From contig NZ_CP115174.1 of the NCBI RefSeq assembly GCF_027625475.1, forward strand, positions 2,453,001 to 2,517,000: a stretch of 64,000 nucleotides of DNA, in the 5' to 3' direction. The notes under the pieces are model-generated. The model had not been told where the DNA came from. It did no database searches and worked only from the letters and a program-made list of their open reading frames with translations. Both the position numbers and the translations under genes were made by a program. Positions 8,868 through 19,873 of this stretch are shown here, piece after piece. Each line of letters opens with the position of its first letter. Within the stretch, counting starts at the first letter, position 1. The DNA is from Sphingomonas abietis. Its GTDB lineage: Bacteria; Pseudomonadota; Alphaproteobacteria; Sphingomonadales; Sphingomonadaceae.

Positions 8868-9878
8868 TCAGCGATCGCCGCGCCGCGCCTCCAGCCCTTT
8901 CTCCCATGCCAGCGCATGCGACACGATGGTATCGAGCCGGGCATAGCGCGGCTGCCAGCCGAACGTCTCGACGATGGCGTCATTCGCCGCCACCAGCGAG
9001 TCCGGATCGCCGGCGCGGCGTCCTTCCATCCGGCGCGCGATGGGCAGGCCGCTGATCGCCTCCACCGCGTCCAGCACTTCCAGCACCGAGAAGCCGCGGC
9101 CATAGCCGCAGTTCAGCGTCAGGCTGCGCTCGGGCTCCGCGATCAGCGCCTCGAGCGCCAGCACATGCGCGGCGGCGAGATCGGAGACATGGATATAGTC
9201 GCGCACGCCGGTGCCGTCCGGCGTCGCGAAATCACTGCCGAACACCGAGACATGGCTGCGCTTGCCGAGCGCGGCTTCTGTCGCGACCTTGATGAGATGC
9301 GTCGCGCCCTCGGTCGCCTGCCCGGCGCGCCCTTCGGGATCGGCGCCGGCGACGTTGAAATAGCGCAGCGCGCAATAGTTGATCGGATGCGCCGCGGCGG
9401 TGTCCTTCAGCATGATCTCGGTCATCAGCTTGGACATGCCATAGGGGTTGATCGGGATCGTCGGCGTGTCCTCCCGCACCGGGCTCACCGCAGGCACGCC
9501 ATAGGTCGCCGCGGTGGACGAGAAGATCAGGTGCTTCACGCCGCCCGCCACCGCCTGCTCGATCAGGGTGCGGCTGTTGGCGGTGTTGTTGCCATAATAT
9601 TTGAGCGGGTTGGATACCGACTCCGGCACCACCACCGACCCGGCGAAGTGCATGATCGCGCCGATGCCGAGCCCGGCGATGGTCCGCGCCAGGAAATCCG
9701 CATCGCCGATATCGCCTTCGACGAAGCTGGCGCGCGGATCGACCGCCCAGCGGAAGCCGGTGACGAGATTGTCGAGCACCACCACCGGCCAGCCGGCATC
9801 GGCCAGCGCCAGCACCGCATGGCTGCCGATATAGCCGGCACCGCCGGTGACGAGGACGGGAAAGGGCTTGGTCGTCAT
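8868..9878 (-). CDS. galE: UDP-glucose 4-epimerase
   Basis: Interconverts UDP-glucose and UDP-galactose, feeding galactose into surface polysaccharide. The protein has 336 residues. The extended-SDR fold is clear: NAD-binding TGGAGYIGSH at residues 11-20, the FSSTAATYG strand, and the catalytic YGMSK (Tyr-x3-Lys). The PINPYGMSKLM and ALRYFNVAGA segments are diagnostic of GalE. The start lies only four bases after the end of the S9 peptidase gene, so the two are probably translated from one transcript. Together with ugd it forms a nucleotide-sugar supply pair. Confidence 0.96.
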   Translation of the reverse strand: MTTKPFPVLVTGGAGYIGSHAVLALADAGWPVVVLDNLVTGFRWAVDPRASFVEGDIGDADFLARTIAGLGIGAIMHFAGSVVVPESVSNPLKYYGNNTANSRTLIEQAVAGGVKHLIFSSTAATYGVPAVSPVREDTPTIPINPYGMSKLMTEIMLKDTAAAHPINYCALRYFNVAGADPEGRAGQATEGATHLIKVATEAALGKRSHVSVFGSDFATPDGTGVRDYIHVSDLAAAHVLALEALIAEPERSLTLNCGYGRGFSVLEVLDAVEAISGLPIARRMEGRRAGDPDSLVAANDAIVETFGWQPRYARLDTIVSHALAWEKGLEARRGDR

Positions 9879-9882
9879 CGCG

Positions 9883-11814
9883 TCATTGTCCCTTCAGATA
9901 GCGATCGAACCACTCGATGATCCGATGCTGAAGATCGGCGACATGAGCGGGATCGCGGAAGCCATGGCCTTCGTCCGGATAGATGACGAGGCTGGTCGGC
10001 ACGTCATGCGCCTTGAGCGCATTCCAATATTCGACCGACTGGGTCGGCGGCACCTCGATATCGCGCTCGCCGACCGCGATCAGCGTCGGCGTCTTCGCCT
10101 TGGCGATGAACTGGATCGCGGAGGCATCCCAATATACCTTGGGATCGTCGTACATCGTCTTGCCGAAGAACGGGATCATCCAGGTGTTGATGCCGTTGGT
10201 GCCGTAATAGCTGATCCAGTTGGATAGCCCGGCGCCCGCGTAGATCGCCTTGAACCGGCTGGTCTGGGTGTTGGTCCACATCGCCATGAACCCGCCATAA
10301 CTGTGGCCCATCAGGCCCAGCCGATTGTCGTCGATCGGCGCGACCGCTTCGGCCGCATCGATACCGGCAAGGATATCCTTCAGATCGCCGCCGCCGAAAT
10401 CGCGCTTGTTGGCGGCGGTGAACGCCTCGCCCTGCCCGTAGCTGCCGCGCGGATTGGGCAGGAACAGCCAGTAGCCGGCGCGGATCAGCGCGGCATTGTC
10501 CTTCTGCCAGACGAAGCCCGGCGTGGTCGCCGCCGACGGCCCGCCATGGACGACCGTGATCATCGGCGCCTTGCCGGCGGGAGCGTGGGTGAGGCGCGGG
10601 GCGAGCAGCCAGCCCTGTACGTCGTGGCCGCCGCTCTTCCAGGTGATGCTCTGCGCCTGAACGATGGCGGGATAGGCGTTGTTGTCGCTGGTGATCTGCG
10701 CCGGATGCGACACCGGCCCGGCGAAGATCGCGGGGCCATGCTCGAAATCCTGCGCGACCATCGCCATCGTGCCGCTGCGCGCAAACGCCACCCTGGCCCC
10801 TTCCGCCGCGATGCCGGCCTTGGCCGTCCACAGCGGCTCGGAGGCGCCCTTGGCCGGGTCGATCGGCACCACCGCCGCCTGATCGCCGAGCAGCGCGGTC
10901 CCGCGCAGGCCGCCTTCCCCCCAGGTCAGCGACGTAAAGGTGCCGCGATAGCCCGGCGTGACATCGGTCGCCGCCCCACCCGCGAACGGCACCGTCCAGA
11001 CATCGCCGCCGACCGAGCCGAAATCGCTCATCAGCCCGCCGATGAAGGCGACCGTCTTTCCATCCGGCGACACGCGCGGAAAATTCACCTGCGTGGCGGG
11101 CGCCGTGATGGTACGCACCGCGCCGGTGGCCGCGTCGATCGCATCGATCGTCGCCACCCACCAATTGGCATCGCCATCGCCCTTCGCCGTCGTGGCGACG
11201 AAGCCCTGGCCGTCCGGCCTCCAGTCATATTCATAGACGAAGCGATCGGCCGGCGAGACGGTGCGCAGCGCGCCGCCGCCGGCCGGCACGATCGCGATCC
11301 GCTTCTCGTCGCTGGTCTCGCCGATCTCGCCGACCTGGCGGACGCCCGCCTGGGTCGCGCCGGTCTCCTTGCGGGCGCCGATCGTCACCAGCAGCGCGAT
11401 CGATTGACCGTCCGGCGACCAGCGCGGGCTGGCCGCCAGGCCGTTGACCGTGGCGAGGCGCCGGGCACCCCGCGCGCCCTGCACCATCAGCGCGGAGGTG
11501 CCCGCCTTGCGATCACGCGCCACGAAGGTCAGCTGCCCATCAGGCCCGTAGGCAAGGCTGGAATAATTGCAGGTCTTGCAGGGATCGATCCGCGCCAGGA
11601 TATGGCCGTCGGCGGTCGCGCGCACGACGATCACGCCGCGCGAGGCGCTTGAGGCATCCGGTTCGTCGGCGCTGTCCACCGTGGCGACCCGGTCGCCCGC
11701 CGGCGCGATCACCAGACCGTCGAAGGAATGGAGCGGTTGCGCCGCTGCCGACGAAGCGAGCGTCATGGCAATCACCGAAGCATAGCTGATCCGCACCGAA
11801 TGTCCCTTGTTCAT
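9883..11814 (-). CDS. Exported S9 family prolyl oligopeptidase-like peptidase
   Basis: Serine peptidase of 643 residues with a signal peptide ending near SSAAAQP. An N-terminal seven-bladed beta-propeller (TolB-like repeats such as PRWSPDGQSIALL and PRVSPDGKTVAFIG) is followed by an alpha/beta-hydrolase domain. The triad is visible: Ser505 in GHSYGG, Asp585 in VGERDIEV and His617 in DEGHGF. It probably cleaves short peptides or acyl-peptides in the periplasm, in the manner of dipeptidyl aminopeptidase/acylaminoacyl peptidases. The ATG at 11814 is chosen because it gives a normal signal peptide; a longer frame adds an Arg-rich stretch. It is divergent from acs and four bases upstream of galE. 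Confidence 0.92.
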   Translation of the reverse strand: MNKGHSVRISYASVIAMTLASSAAAQPLHSFDGLVIAPAGDRVATVDSADEPDASSASRGVIVVRATADGHILARIDPCKTCNYSSLAYGPDGQLTFVARDRKAGTSALMVQGARGARRLATVNGLAASPRWSPDGQSIALLVTIGARKETGATQAGVRQVGEIGETSDEKRIAIVPAGGGALRTVSPADRFVYEYDWRPDGQGFVATTAKGDGDANWWVATIDAIDAATGAVRTITAPATQVNFPRVSPDGKTVAFIGGLMSDFGSVGGDVWTVPFAGGAATDVTPGYRGTFTSLTWGEGGLRGTALLGDQAAVVPIDPAKGASEPLWTAKAGIAAEGARVAFARSGTMAMVAQDFEHGPAIFAGPVSHPAQITSDNNAYPAIVQAQSITWKSGGHDVQGWLLAPRLTHAPAGKAPMITVVHGGPSAATTPGFVWQKDNAALIRAGYWLFLPNPRGSYGQGEAFTAANKRDFGGGDLKDILAGIDAAEAVAPIDDNRLGLMGHSYGGFMAMWTNTQTSRFKAIYAGAGLSNWISYYGTNGINTWMIPFFGKTMYDDPKVYWDASAIQFIAKAKTPTLIAVGERDIEVPPTQSVEYWNALKAHDVPTSLVIYPDEGHGFRDPAHVADLQHRIIEWFDRYLKGQ

Positions 11815-11944
11815 CGTCTTGTCCGTGGGGCACGCGATAGCACGTGCGGCACCGCGCGCAACGCGAGAAGCTGTTCTTCCAGCCACTTGCGCTGACCGGG
11901 CGGCGCCAGCACAAACCCATGCAGGATGAGGAGAGAGAGTCGAT

Positions 11945-13825
<1,881 letters not shown>

Positions 13826-13912
13826 GCCGCAAACCACCCGCCGGTGCCGTCTTGCCATGATCCGGCGCCACCGCGATGATATGCCAAACAACGTGAAAGG
13901 CAGTGCATAGAG

Positions 13913-14239
13913 ATGCGGATATTGATCGTCGGATGGGGCGCCCTCGCCGCCCTTTCGCTGGGCGCCGGGCCTGCGCTGGCGACCCATCACGGGAAGACCC
14001 ATCATGCCAAGGCGCCAGCACATCATGCCGCTGCGGCCACGCATGGCTCTCATCATGGCAAGGCGAGCCGGAAGGCGACCACCCACAAGCCTGCGCTCGC
14101 GAAATCGGCTGCGTCCTCGGGCGCCACCACCGTGCCGAGCGGCGGTATCAAGCTCTTCTGCGGCCCCGGCAAGGGTCCGTTGATGGTCCGCAAGATGACC
14201 CAGGGCAGCGGCACGACCGTCACGGTGATCTGCCGATAG
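13913..14239 (+). CDS. His-rich small secreted protein
   Basis: Product of 108 residues of unknown function. A signal peptide (residues 1-23, ending GPALA) is followed by a 50-residue segment rich in His, Lys, Ala and Thr with repeated HH pairs (ATHHGKTHHAKAP and similar, about ten histidines), then a compact C-terminal part with two Cys (IKLFCGPGKG and VTVICR) that could form a disulfide in the periplasm. The His pairs suggest Ni, Cu or Zn buffering, but that is inference. It lies about 90 bp after acs and opens a run of small exported proteins. Confidence 0.75.
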   Translation: MRILIVGWGALAALSLGAGPALATHHGKTHHAKAPAHHAAAATHGSHHGKASRKATTHKPALAKSAASSGATTVPSGGIKLFCGPGKGPLMVRKMTQGSGTTVTVICR

Positions 14240-14394
14240 GAAATAGCGCGCCGCCGCGGCACGCCGATGCCGTTTGGCGAATGGACGGCATCGGCTCGAC
14301 TGATCCGCGATGGGACAGGTGCCGCAGAGCGAGGGGAGCCGGTTCGATCCGCTTACGTTAGCACGCCATAGTCTCGTAGCATGGCGTAAGATGT

Positions 14395-14787
14395 ATGGCG
14401 GATTTGCCGGTTTCCTGGATGTATCTCCTGTTCGTGGGCGGGTTCGCCATCTGCGGCGTGCAGGCCCTGTTGCGGGGGGACGCACCATGGACGCTTGCCC
14501 TGGGCATCGCCGTGCTGCTGTCGGCGGAGCGTGCCGGCATATCGCCGGCGATAGTGGCGTGGGGCATCGCCGGCTGGTTATTCTGTGCCGCCTTCCTGCT
14601 TCTCGTCCTGCTCGCGCGGATCTGGGACATACGGTTTTTGTCGGCTTTGAGCCTGATCGTCGGCGCGGCGCTGCTGACCGTTCCCGCCAGCGCGAGGAGC
14701 CGGCTCGCCGACGCATCGCTGCACGCCCCACCCGCAACCGCCGTGGCCTTCGAGTCGATCTTGCGGACGATGGTCGGCTTCCGATAG
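14395..14787 (+). CDS. Small four-helix membrane protein, unknown function
   Basis: Product of 130 residues made almost entirely of hydrophobic segments: about residues 7-25, 30-45, 50-75 and 80-97, followed by a short soluble C-terminal tail. I recognise no family. The ATG at 14395 has no clear ribosome site. It lies between the His-rich secreted protein and a small basic protein in the same direction; whether they share a transcript is not shown. Confidence 0.6.
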   Translation: MADLPVSWMYLLFVGGFAICGVQALLRGDAPWTLALGIAVLLSAERAGISPAIVAWGIAGWLFCAAFLLLVLLARIWDIRFLSALSLIVGAALLTVPASARSRLADASLHAPPATAVAFESILRTMVGFR

Positions 14788-14816
14788 GGCCGCACAGGAT
14801 GACGCGAGGTGCGGCG

Positions 14817-15005
14817 ATGCGGACATGGCAAAACATCCCCGGCCGGATCGGGGATATCCATCGGCGAATCCGCTACCGTATCTGGTGGAGATGGTGGGCG
14901 TTCCGGATCGGCTCCGATGCGCTGGACGCATCCGGATATCCCCGCCCCGATGGGCCGAACGCCGCGCCGATCAGCCCCGATCCCGCGCGATTAGCGGACC
15001 AGTAG
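14817..15005 (+). CDS. Small basic Trp/Arg-rich protein
   Basis: Candidate gene for a 62-residue protein. An ATG at 14817 follows GAGGT eight bases earlier; an in-frame ATG at 14799 would add six residues. The first half is strongly cationic and aromatic (RRIRYRIWWRWWAFRIG) and could form an amphipathic, membrane-associated helix; the second half is Pro/Asp-rich. No family is recognised. The codon pattern is consistent with coding, but the small size keeps the call tentative. Confidence 0.4.
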   Translation: MRTWQNIPGRIGDIHRRIRYRIWWRWWAFRIGSDALDASGYPRPDGPNAAPISPDPARLADQ

Positions 15006-15047
15006 TCTTTGGCCTATACAGCAGGGCGTCCGTCTCGGAGGTCTGCT

Positions 15048-15671
15048 GTGTATCGCCCGCTTCTTGCCATCGTGCTTCTGCTGCCGGTCGCGGCCCAGGC
15101 CCAGGACGCCCCGGCGTCCGCCCCCACATCGGCGGTGGCACCGCGACAGATGCCGACCTATCAGGATAATGACGCCCAATGGCGCGGCGGAACGTCCGAA
15201 ACCTATGGCACGGCCGACCTTCATCATCATGTCGACCAGACCCCGGCTCCGCCGCCGGTCCCGCAGGGTTATGGCTATGATCCTTATGGCGGCGGCTATG
15301 GCGGATCGGGCAACGAAGCCGGATCGCGGGCGGCGCCTGCCGATGGCGGGAAAAGCGCCAGACCTTATGCCCGTCAGGATCAGGTCGATCAGGGCAGCCC
15401 GAACGATGCCGCGCACCGTGCCGATCGTGCCCGTACTGCCGCTCTCAACCGCCAGATCCGGTCCGGCTACAACAACGTACCGCGCGCATCGAGCGGCGGC
15501 AGCTATGCGGCCGACCATGCCCGCTATCAGGCCGAACTCGCCCGCCACGCCCAAGACATGGCCCGATATCAGGACCGGCAGGCCGATTATGCCCAGCGCA
15601 TCGCCGATTGGCAGGCGCGGACCTATGCCTGCGAACAGGGCGATGCGAGCGCCTGCGACGCGACGCGGTAA
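15048..15671 (+). CDS. Secreted Tyr/Gly/Gln-rich protein with C-terminal helical region
   Basis: Product of 207 residues. A GTG at 15048 is chosen as start because GGAGG lies seven bases upstream and the product then opens directly with a signal peptide (YRPLLAIVLLLPVAAQAQ). The middle is low-complexity with Tyr/Gly repeats (YGYDPYGGGYGG). The C-terminal 60 residues show a helical Ala/Arg/Gln/Tyr pattern (ARYQAELARHAQDMARYQ) and end with two Cys (YACEQGDASACD). This resembles periplasmic or outer-membrane-associated proteins of unknown role in sphingomonads. It converges with the retropepsin-TPR gene. Confidence 0.7.
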   Translation: MYRPLLAIVLLLPVAAQAQDAPASAPTSAVAPRQMPTYQDNDAQWRGGTSETYGTADLHHHVDQTPAPPPVPQGYGYDPYGGGYGGSGNEAGSRAAPADGGKSARPYARQDQVDQGSPNDAAHRADRARTAALNRQIRSGYNNVPRASSGGSYAADHARYQAELARHAQDMARYQDRQADYAQRIADWQARTYACEQGDASACDATR

Positions 15672-15687
15672 ACACCCCTGCTGGTGA

Positions 15688-17451
15688 TCAGGCCGTGATG
15701 CCGAAGCCCTTGGCGCGCTCGGGCAGCTTCGGCGCGAGCCGGATCGCGGCATCGATATCCGCCTTGCCGCCGGTGGCATCCCCGGTTCGCAGCTTGGCGA
15801 TGCCGCGCCCATAAAGCGCCCATGCCATCCGGGGCGCATGGACGAGCCCGGCATCATAATCCTTGATCGCCCTGGCGAAATTGCCCTGTCGCAATGCGAC
15901 GAGGCCACGGGTTGCAAGGAACTCGGGCACACCAGGGCGCGCCCGCAGCGCCGCGTTGCAATCCGCCATCGCGCTCGACAGATCCTGCCCGAGCAGCGCC
16001 CGCGATCGGCAGCGGCCGTTCAGGGCTTCCGGCCGGCGCTGATCGTCCGGATGCGCCTTGATCCACAGGGCGAACTGGGCGAGCGCCCTATCCGGCAGAT
16101 CGATCTCATCGTAGAGCCACGCGATCGCGAGCCGTTCGTCCGCCGCCACCGGCAGGACATGGGCAGCGGCATCGAGATCGCTGGCCGCGTCGCCTGCGAT
16201 ACGCCCCTGACGAACCTTAAGCCCGGCCCGCAGCATCAAGGCAGGCACGTCGGTCAGCGACAGGGTGAGCGCCCGATCGAGATCGGCGCGGGCCTTCGCG
16301 GGCTGGTCCGCCTGCAGATAGGCCGTCGCCCGCTGGACGAGATAGCGTGGTTCGCTCGGCGCCAGATCGATCGCCCGGCCATAATCCGAGAGCGCCGCGG
16401 CGATATCATGCTGCGCCAGCGATACCGCGCCGCGCCGGCCGAAGCCTTCCGCATCGGTGGGCGTTGCCGCCATAGAATCCGGAGACGTCACGGTATCGCC
16501 CTGGCCGTCTTCATGCCGGGCCGTCAGATTGAACACCGGCCCGCCTTCATAACTGAGGAACAGGCGATGCTGGCTGTTCGAGACATAGACGCGGTGGGCG
16601 ATGAAGAAATCCGCGCCCACCAGCATATCGGTGTCGGATTCGAGCTTGCCGATGCGGATACGCGACTTGCGAATCTCCTCGTCGCCGACCTTGAAACTGT
16701 CCACCGGCGCGATCCAGGTGCGGACGAGATTGCGGCCGGCACCGCCCATCATCCCGCCCGGCCGCACGCCGGGACTGTCGGGCCTGATCCCCGCCCGCGC
16801 CGCGGCATCGAGCGAGAGGATCGACACCGCCGCCCCGGTGTCGAAGGTGGCATGGACCTTGACGTTGTTGACCAGGACGGTGCCAACGGTGTGGGGGTTG
16901 GCCGGATTGCGCGCCGCGATCTCGACGACCGAATAGGGCTTGCCGTCCGTCCAATAGGCCATTCCAAGATCGCCGCAATTTTTGGCCTTCATCAGGCGGA
17001 TCATGCCATGCGGCAGGTCATATTCGACGTCGCCGGCGGCGCCCCATATATTCTGCCCGAGCACGCCGGCGCCGCTTCCAACTTCGCTGCCGCCGACGAT
17101 GAACTGGACGTTCGGGATATCGAGACCGGCAAGCGTGAAGCGCTTCACCTTGGTCAGCGAGATCGCGACATCGCCGTTGATCCCGCGCATCGTCACCCCC
17201 AGCGTACTGCCGACCGGAAGCCCCAAGCTGGCGGCGCTGCCCGGCGAGATGACGCTGAAGAAAGCGCCGCTGTCCGCAAGAAAGCGGGCGCTGGTGCCGT
17301 TGATCCCGACGCTCACCATCGGCCGGAGATCGTCCATCGTGACGGGCAGGTCGGCGACCTCGCCGATCGAGCATTTCACGGCTGCCGCAGCGGGATTCGC
17401 GACGACAGCGGGCACGACGAGCAGCACCCCGATCCAGGCCAGATAATGCAC
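15688..17451 (-). CDS. Exported tandem retropepsin-like aspartyl protease with TPR repeats
   Basis: Product of 587 residues with a signal peptide (residues 1-24). Two retropepsin-like half-domains follow, each with its own catalytic loop: Asp60-Ser-Gly in FLADSGAFFSVIS and Asp204-Thr-Gly in ATFDTGAAVSILS. Together they could form an intramolecular aspartyl protease. From about residue 330 the chain is TPR-like (for example ALSDYGRAIDLAPSEPRYLVQRATAY and ALYGRGIAKLRTGD), suggesting a protein-binding scaffold. It would act in the periplasm; the substrate is unknown. The ATG at 17451 gives a proper signal peptide. Confidence 0.85.
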   Translation of the reverse strand: MHYLAWIGVLLVVPAVVANPAAAAVKCSIGEVADLPVTMDDLRPMVSVGINGTSARFLADSGAFFSVISPGSAASLGLPVGSTLGVTMRGINGDVAISLTKVKRFTLAGLDIPNVQFIVGGSEVGSGAGVLGQNIWGAAGDVEYDLPHGMIRLMKAKNCGDLGMAYWTDGKPYSVVEIAARNPANPHTVGTVLVNNVKVHATFDTGAAVSILSLDAAARAGIRPDSPGVRPGGMMGGAGRNLVRTWIAPVDSFKVGDEEIRKSRIRIGKLESDTDMLVGADFFIAHRVYVSNSQHRLFLSYEGGPVFNLTARHEDGQGDTVTSPDSMAATPTDAEGFGRRGAVSLAQHDIAAALSDYGRAIDLAPSEPRYLVQRATAYLQADQPAKARADLDRALTLSLTDVPALMLRAGLKVRQGRIAGDAASDLDAAAHVLPVAADERLAIAWLYDEIDLPDRALAQFALWIKAHPDDQRRPEALNGRCRSRALLGQDLSSAMADCNAALRARPGVPEFLATRGLVALRQGNFARAIKDYDAGLVHAPRMAWALYGRGIAKLRTGDATGGKADIDAAIRLAPKLPERAKGFGITA

Positions 17452-17519
17452 GGTCCCTCCGCTCTCTTCGAAGCGGAGGCAACCATAGTCCGCTGGCGCG
17501 CTCGCCGACCAGCGATATC

Positions 17520-18866
17520 CTATTTGAGGAGGACGAGCTCCTCCGCCATCGTCGGGTGCAGCGCCACGGTGTCGTCGAACTGCGCCTTGGTGAGCCCCGC
17601 CTTCACCGCGACCGCCGCCGCCTGGAGGATTTCCGGGGCATCCGGCCCGATCATGTGGAGGCCGAGCACCCGGCCGGTCGTATCGTCCACCACCATCTTG
17701 TAGAGCGACCGCTCGTTGCGGTTGGCCAGCACATTCTTCATCGGCCGAAAGTCCGACGAATAGACCTTCACGGTGCCATATTTGTTCTTCGCCTGCGCCT
17801 CGGTGAGGCCGACGGCGGCGATCGGCGGGTGGCTGAACACCGCCGACGGGATGCAGTCATAATCGACCCGGCGCGGATTGTTGCCGAACTGGGTATCGGC
17901 GAAGGCATGGCCCTCGCGGATTGCGACCGGCGTCAGCTGAACCCGATCGGTGACGTCGCCGACCGCGAAGATCGACGGCACCGCCGTGCGACTGTCCTCA
18001 TCGACCTTGACCGCACCCTGCTCGCTGACCTCGACACCCAGCGCCTCCAGGCCCAGCCCCTCGCTGTTGGGACGGCGGCCGGTGGCGAACATCAGGCAAT
18101 CGGCAACGATCGGCTCATGGCCTGCGGCATGGATGAGCAGCGTGCCATCCGCCTGCTTCTCCACCTTCTCGAAGGCGGCATTGAAGCGGAAATCGATCCC
18201 CTTCTTGATCGAGATCTGGAGCAACCGGTCGCGCACGCTCTCGTCATAGTGGCGCAGGATGTCGCCACCGCGGTTCACCACCGTCACATGCGCGCCGAAC
18301 TCGTTGAAGATGCCGGCGAACTCGTTGGCGATATAGCCGCCGCCGCCGATCACGATCCGCTTCGGTATCGCGTCCAGATGAAAGGCCTCGTTCGAGGTGA
18401 TGCCATATTCCGCGCCTTCACAGACCGGGATCGACGGACGCGCGCCGGTGGCGATCAGGATGATCCGCGCGGTCTTGCGCGTGCCGTCCGCCAGCTCGAC
18501 CTCATGCGGCCCGACCACGGTGGCGCGCTGCCGGAAGGTCTCGACACCATGGCTGTCGAGCGTGTTCTGGTAGAGCCCCTCCAGCCGGTCGACATCGGCC
18601 AGCACATTGTCGCGCAGCACCGCCCAGTCGAAGTCGCAATCGGGCACCTGCCAGCCGAAACGCTTGGCGTCCTTCAGATCCTCGGCGAAATGGGCACCGT
18701 AGATCAGCAGCTTCTTGGGCACGCAGCCGCGGATCACGCAGGTGCCGCCGATCCGATACTCCTCGGCCATCGCCACTCTGGCGCCATGGGCGGCCGAAAT
18801 CCGGGCCGCCCGCACGCCGCCGGAGCCACCGCCGATCACGAACAGGTCGAAATCATGATCGGACAT
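17520..18866 (-). CDS. gor: Glutathione-disulfide reductase
   Basis: NADPH-dependent flavoenzyme that reduces glutathione disulfide. The protein has 448 residues: FAD-binding VIGGGSGGVRAARISA near the N-terminus, the redox disulfide in GGTCVIRGCVPKK, the NADPH-binding VIGGGYIANEFAG, the second FAD motif SIFAVGDVTDR, and the C-terminal interface HPTMAEE with the proton-relay His. The ATG at 18866 follows AGGAG; upstream in-frame ATGs add an unrelated stretch. It is divergent from lepB and may work with the glutathione peroxidase encoded at 57.8 kb. Confidence 0.96.
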   Translation of the reverse strand: MSDHDFDLFVIGGGSGGVRAARISAAHGARVAMAEEYRIGGTCVIRGCVPKKLLIYGAHFAEDLKDAKRFGWQVPDCDFDWAVLRDNVLADVDRLEGLYQNTLDSHGVETFRQRATVVGPHEVELADGTRKTARIILIATGARPSIPVCEGAEYGITSNEAFHLDAIPKRIVIGGGGYIANEFAGIFNEFGAHVTVVNRGGDILRHYDESVRDRLLQISIKKGIDFRFNAAFEKVEKQADGTLLIHAAGHEPIVADCLMFATGRRPNSEGLGLEALGVEVSEQGAVKVDEDSRTAVPSIFAVGDVTDRVQLTPVAIREGHAFADTQFGNNPRRVDYDCIPSAVFSHPPIAAVGLTEAQAKNKYGTVKVYSSDFRPMKNVLANRNERSLYKMVVDDTTGRVLGLHMIGPDAPEILQAAAVAVKAGLTKAQFDDTVALHPTMAEELVLLK

Positions 18867-19024
18867 GGAAGCTCCTTGGGACTGCGGGAATGAGCGCGAT
18901 GTAGCGATCATGACCGCGTCCGCCAACGGCTTGTACCGATCACAGACATCGAACAGACAGCGATCCGTCTCCGAGGCCCTCTACACCGCTTGACCTCGGC
19001 GCGGCGCTTGCCCAAAGCCCGAAC

Positions 19025-19873
19025 GTGCCCGTCACGCTATCGAATCCCGCAAAATCCGCCCGCCGCCGTTCCTCCGAAGGCTGGGGCGGCGCCGTGCGCT
19101 TCGTCCTTTCCGTCGCGCTGATGGGATTGGCGTTGCGCTGCTTCGTGATCATGCCACGCAGCATCCCGTCCGAATCGATGATGCCGCGGCTGCTCGTCGG
19201 CGATTATCTGATGGTGGCGAAGTGGCCCTACGGCTTCTCGCGCTTCAGCCTGCCCTGGGCGCCCGCCGGTCTGCACGGACGTCTGTTCGGCGCCTCGCCC
19301 GCGCGGGGCGACGTCGTCGTGTTCCGCGCGCCGCCGGACGATCATGCCGACTATATCAAGCGGCTGATCGGCCTGCCCGGCGACCGCATCCAGATGAAGG
19401 GCGGCGTGCTGTGGCTGAACGGCAAGGCCGTGCCCAAGGTCCGCGAGAGCGATTTCGTCATCCCGATGGCAGCCAACACCGAATGCAGCACCATCCCCAA
19501 CGTCGAGACGCCTTACGGGCCGGGCGCGACGACGGAGGGCAAGCCCGACTGCCGCTTCGCGCGCTATCGCGAGACGCTGCCGGATGGCATCAGCTACGAC
19601 GTGCTCGATCAGGGCGACACGCCGCAGGATGACACCCCGATATTCACCGTGCCGGCCGGCCATTATTTCATGATGGGCGACAATCGCGACATGTCGGCGG
19701 ACAGCCGCTTTCCGGCGGTCGCCGGCGATGGCATCGGCATGGTGCCGGCGGAAAATCTCGAAGGCCGCGCGCTCTTCACGATCTGGTCCACCGATGGATC
19801 GGCCCATTGGCTGAACCCGGCGAGCTGGTGGCGGGCGCTTCGGTCCAACCGGATCGGGAGAGGGTTCCGATGA
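19025..19873 (+). CDS. lepB: Signal peptidase I
   Basis: Inner-membrane leader peptidase that removes Sec signal peptides. The protein has 282 residues with one N-terminal membrane segment (VRFVLSVALMGLALRCFVI). The catalytic Ser lies in SIPSESMMP and the general-base Lys in DYIKRLIGLPGDRI; the C-terminal box GDNRDMSADSR is intact. A GTG start at 19025 is used. Its stop overlaps the start of rnc (ATGA), so lepB, rnc and era form a translationally coupled operon. Confidence 0.97.
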   Translation: MPVTLSNPAKSARRRSSEGWGGAVRFVLSVALMGLALRCFVIMPRSIPSESMMPRLLVGDYLMVAKWPYGFSRFSLPWAPAGLHGRLFGASPARGDVVVFRAPPDDHADYIKRLIGLPGDRIQMKGGVLWLNGKAVPKVRESDFVIPMAANTECSTIPNVETPYGPGATTEGKPDCRFARYRETLPDGISYDVLDQGDTPQDDTPIFTVPAGHYFMMGDNRDMSADSRFPAVAGDGIGMVPAENLEGRALFTIWSTDGSAHWLNPASWWRALRSNRIGRGFR

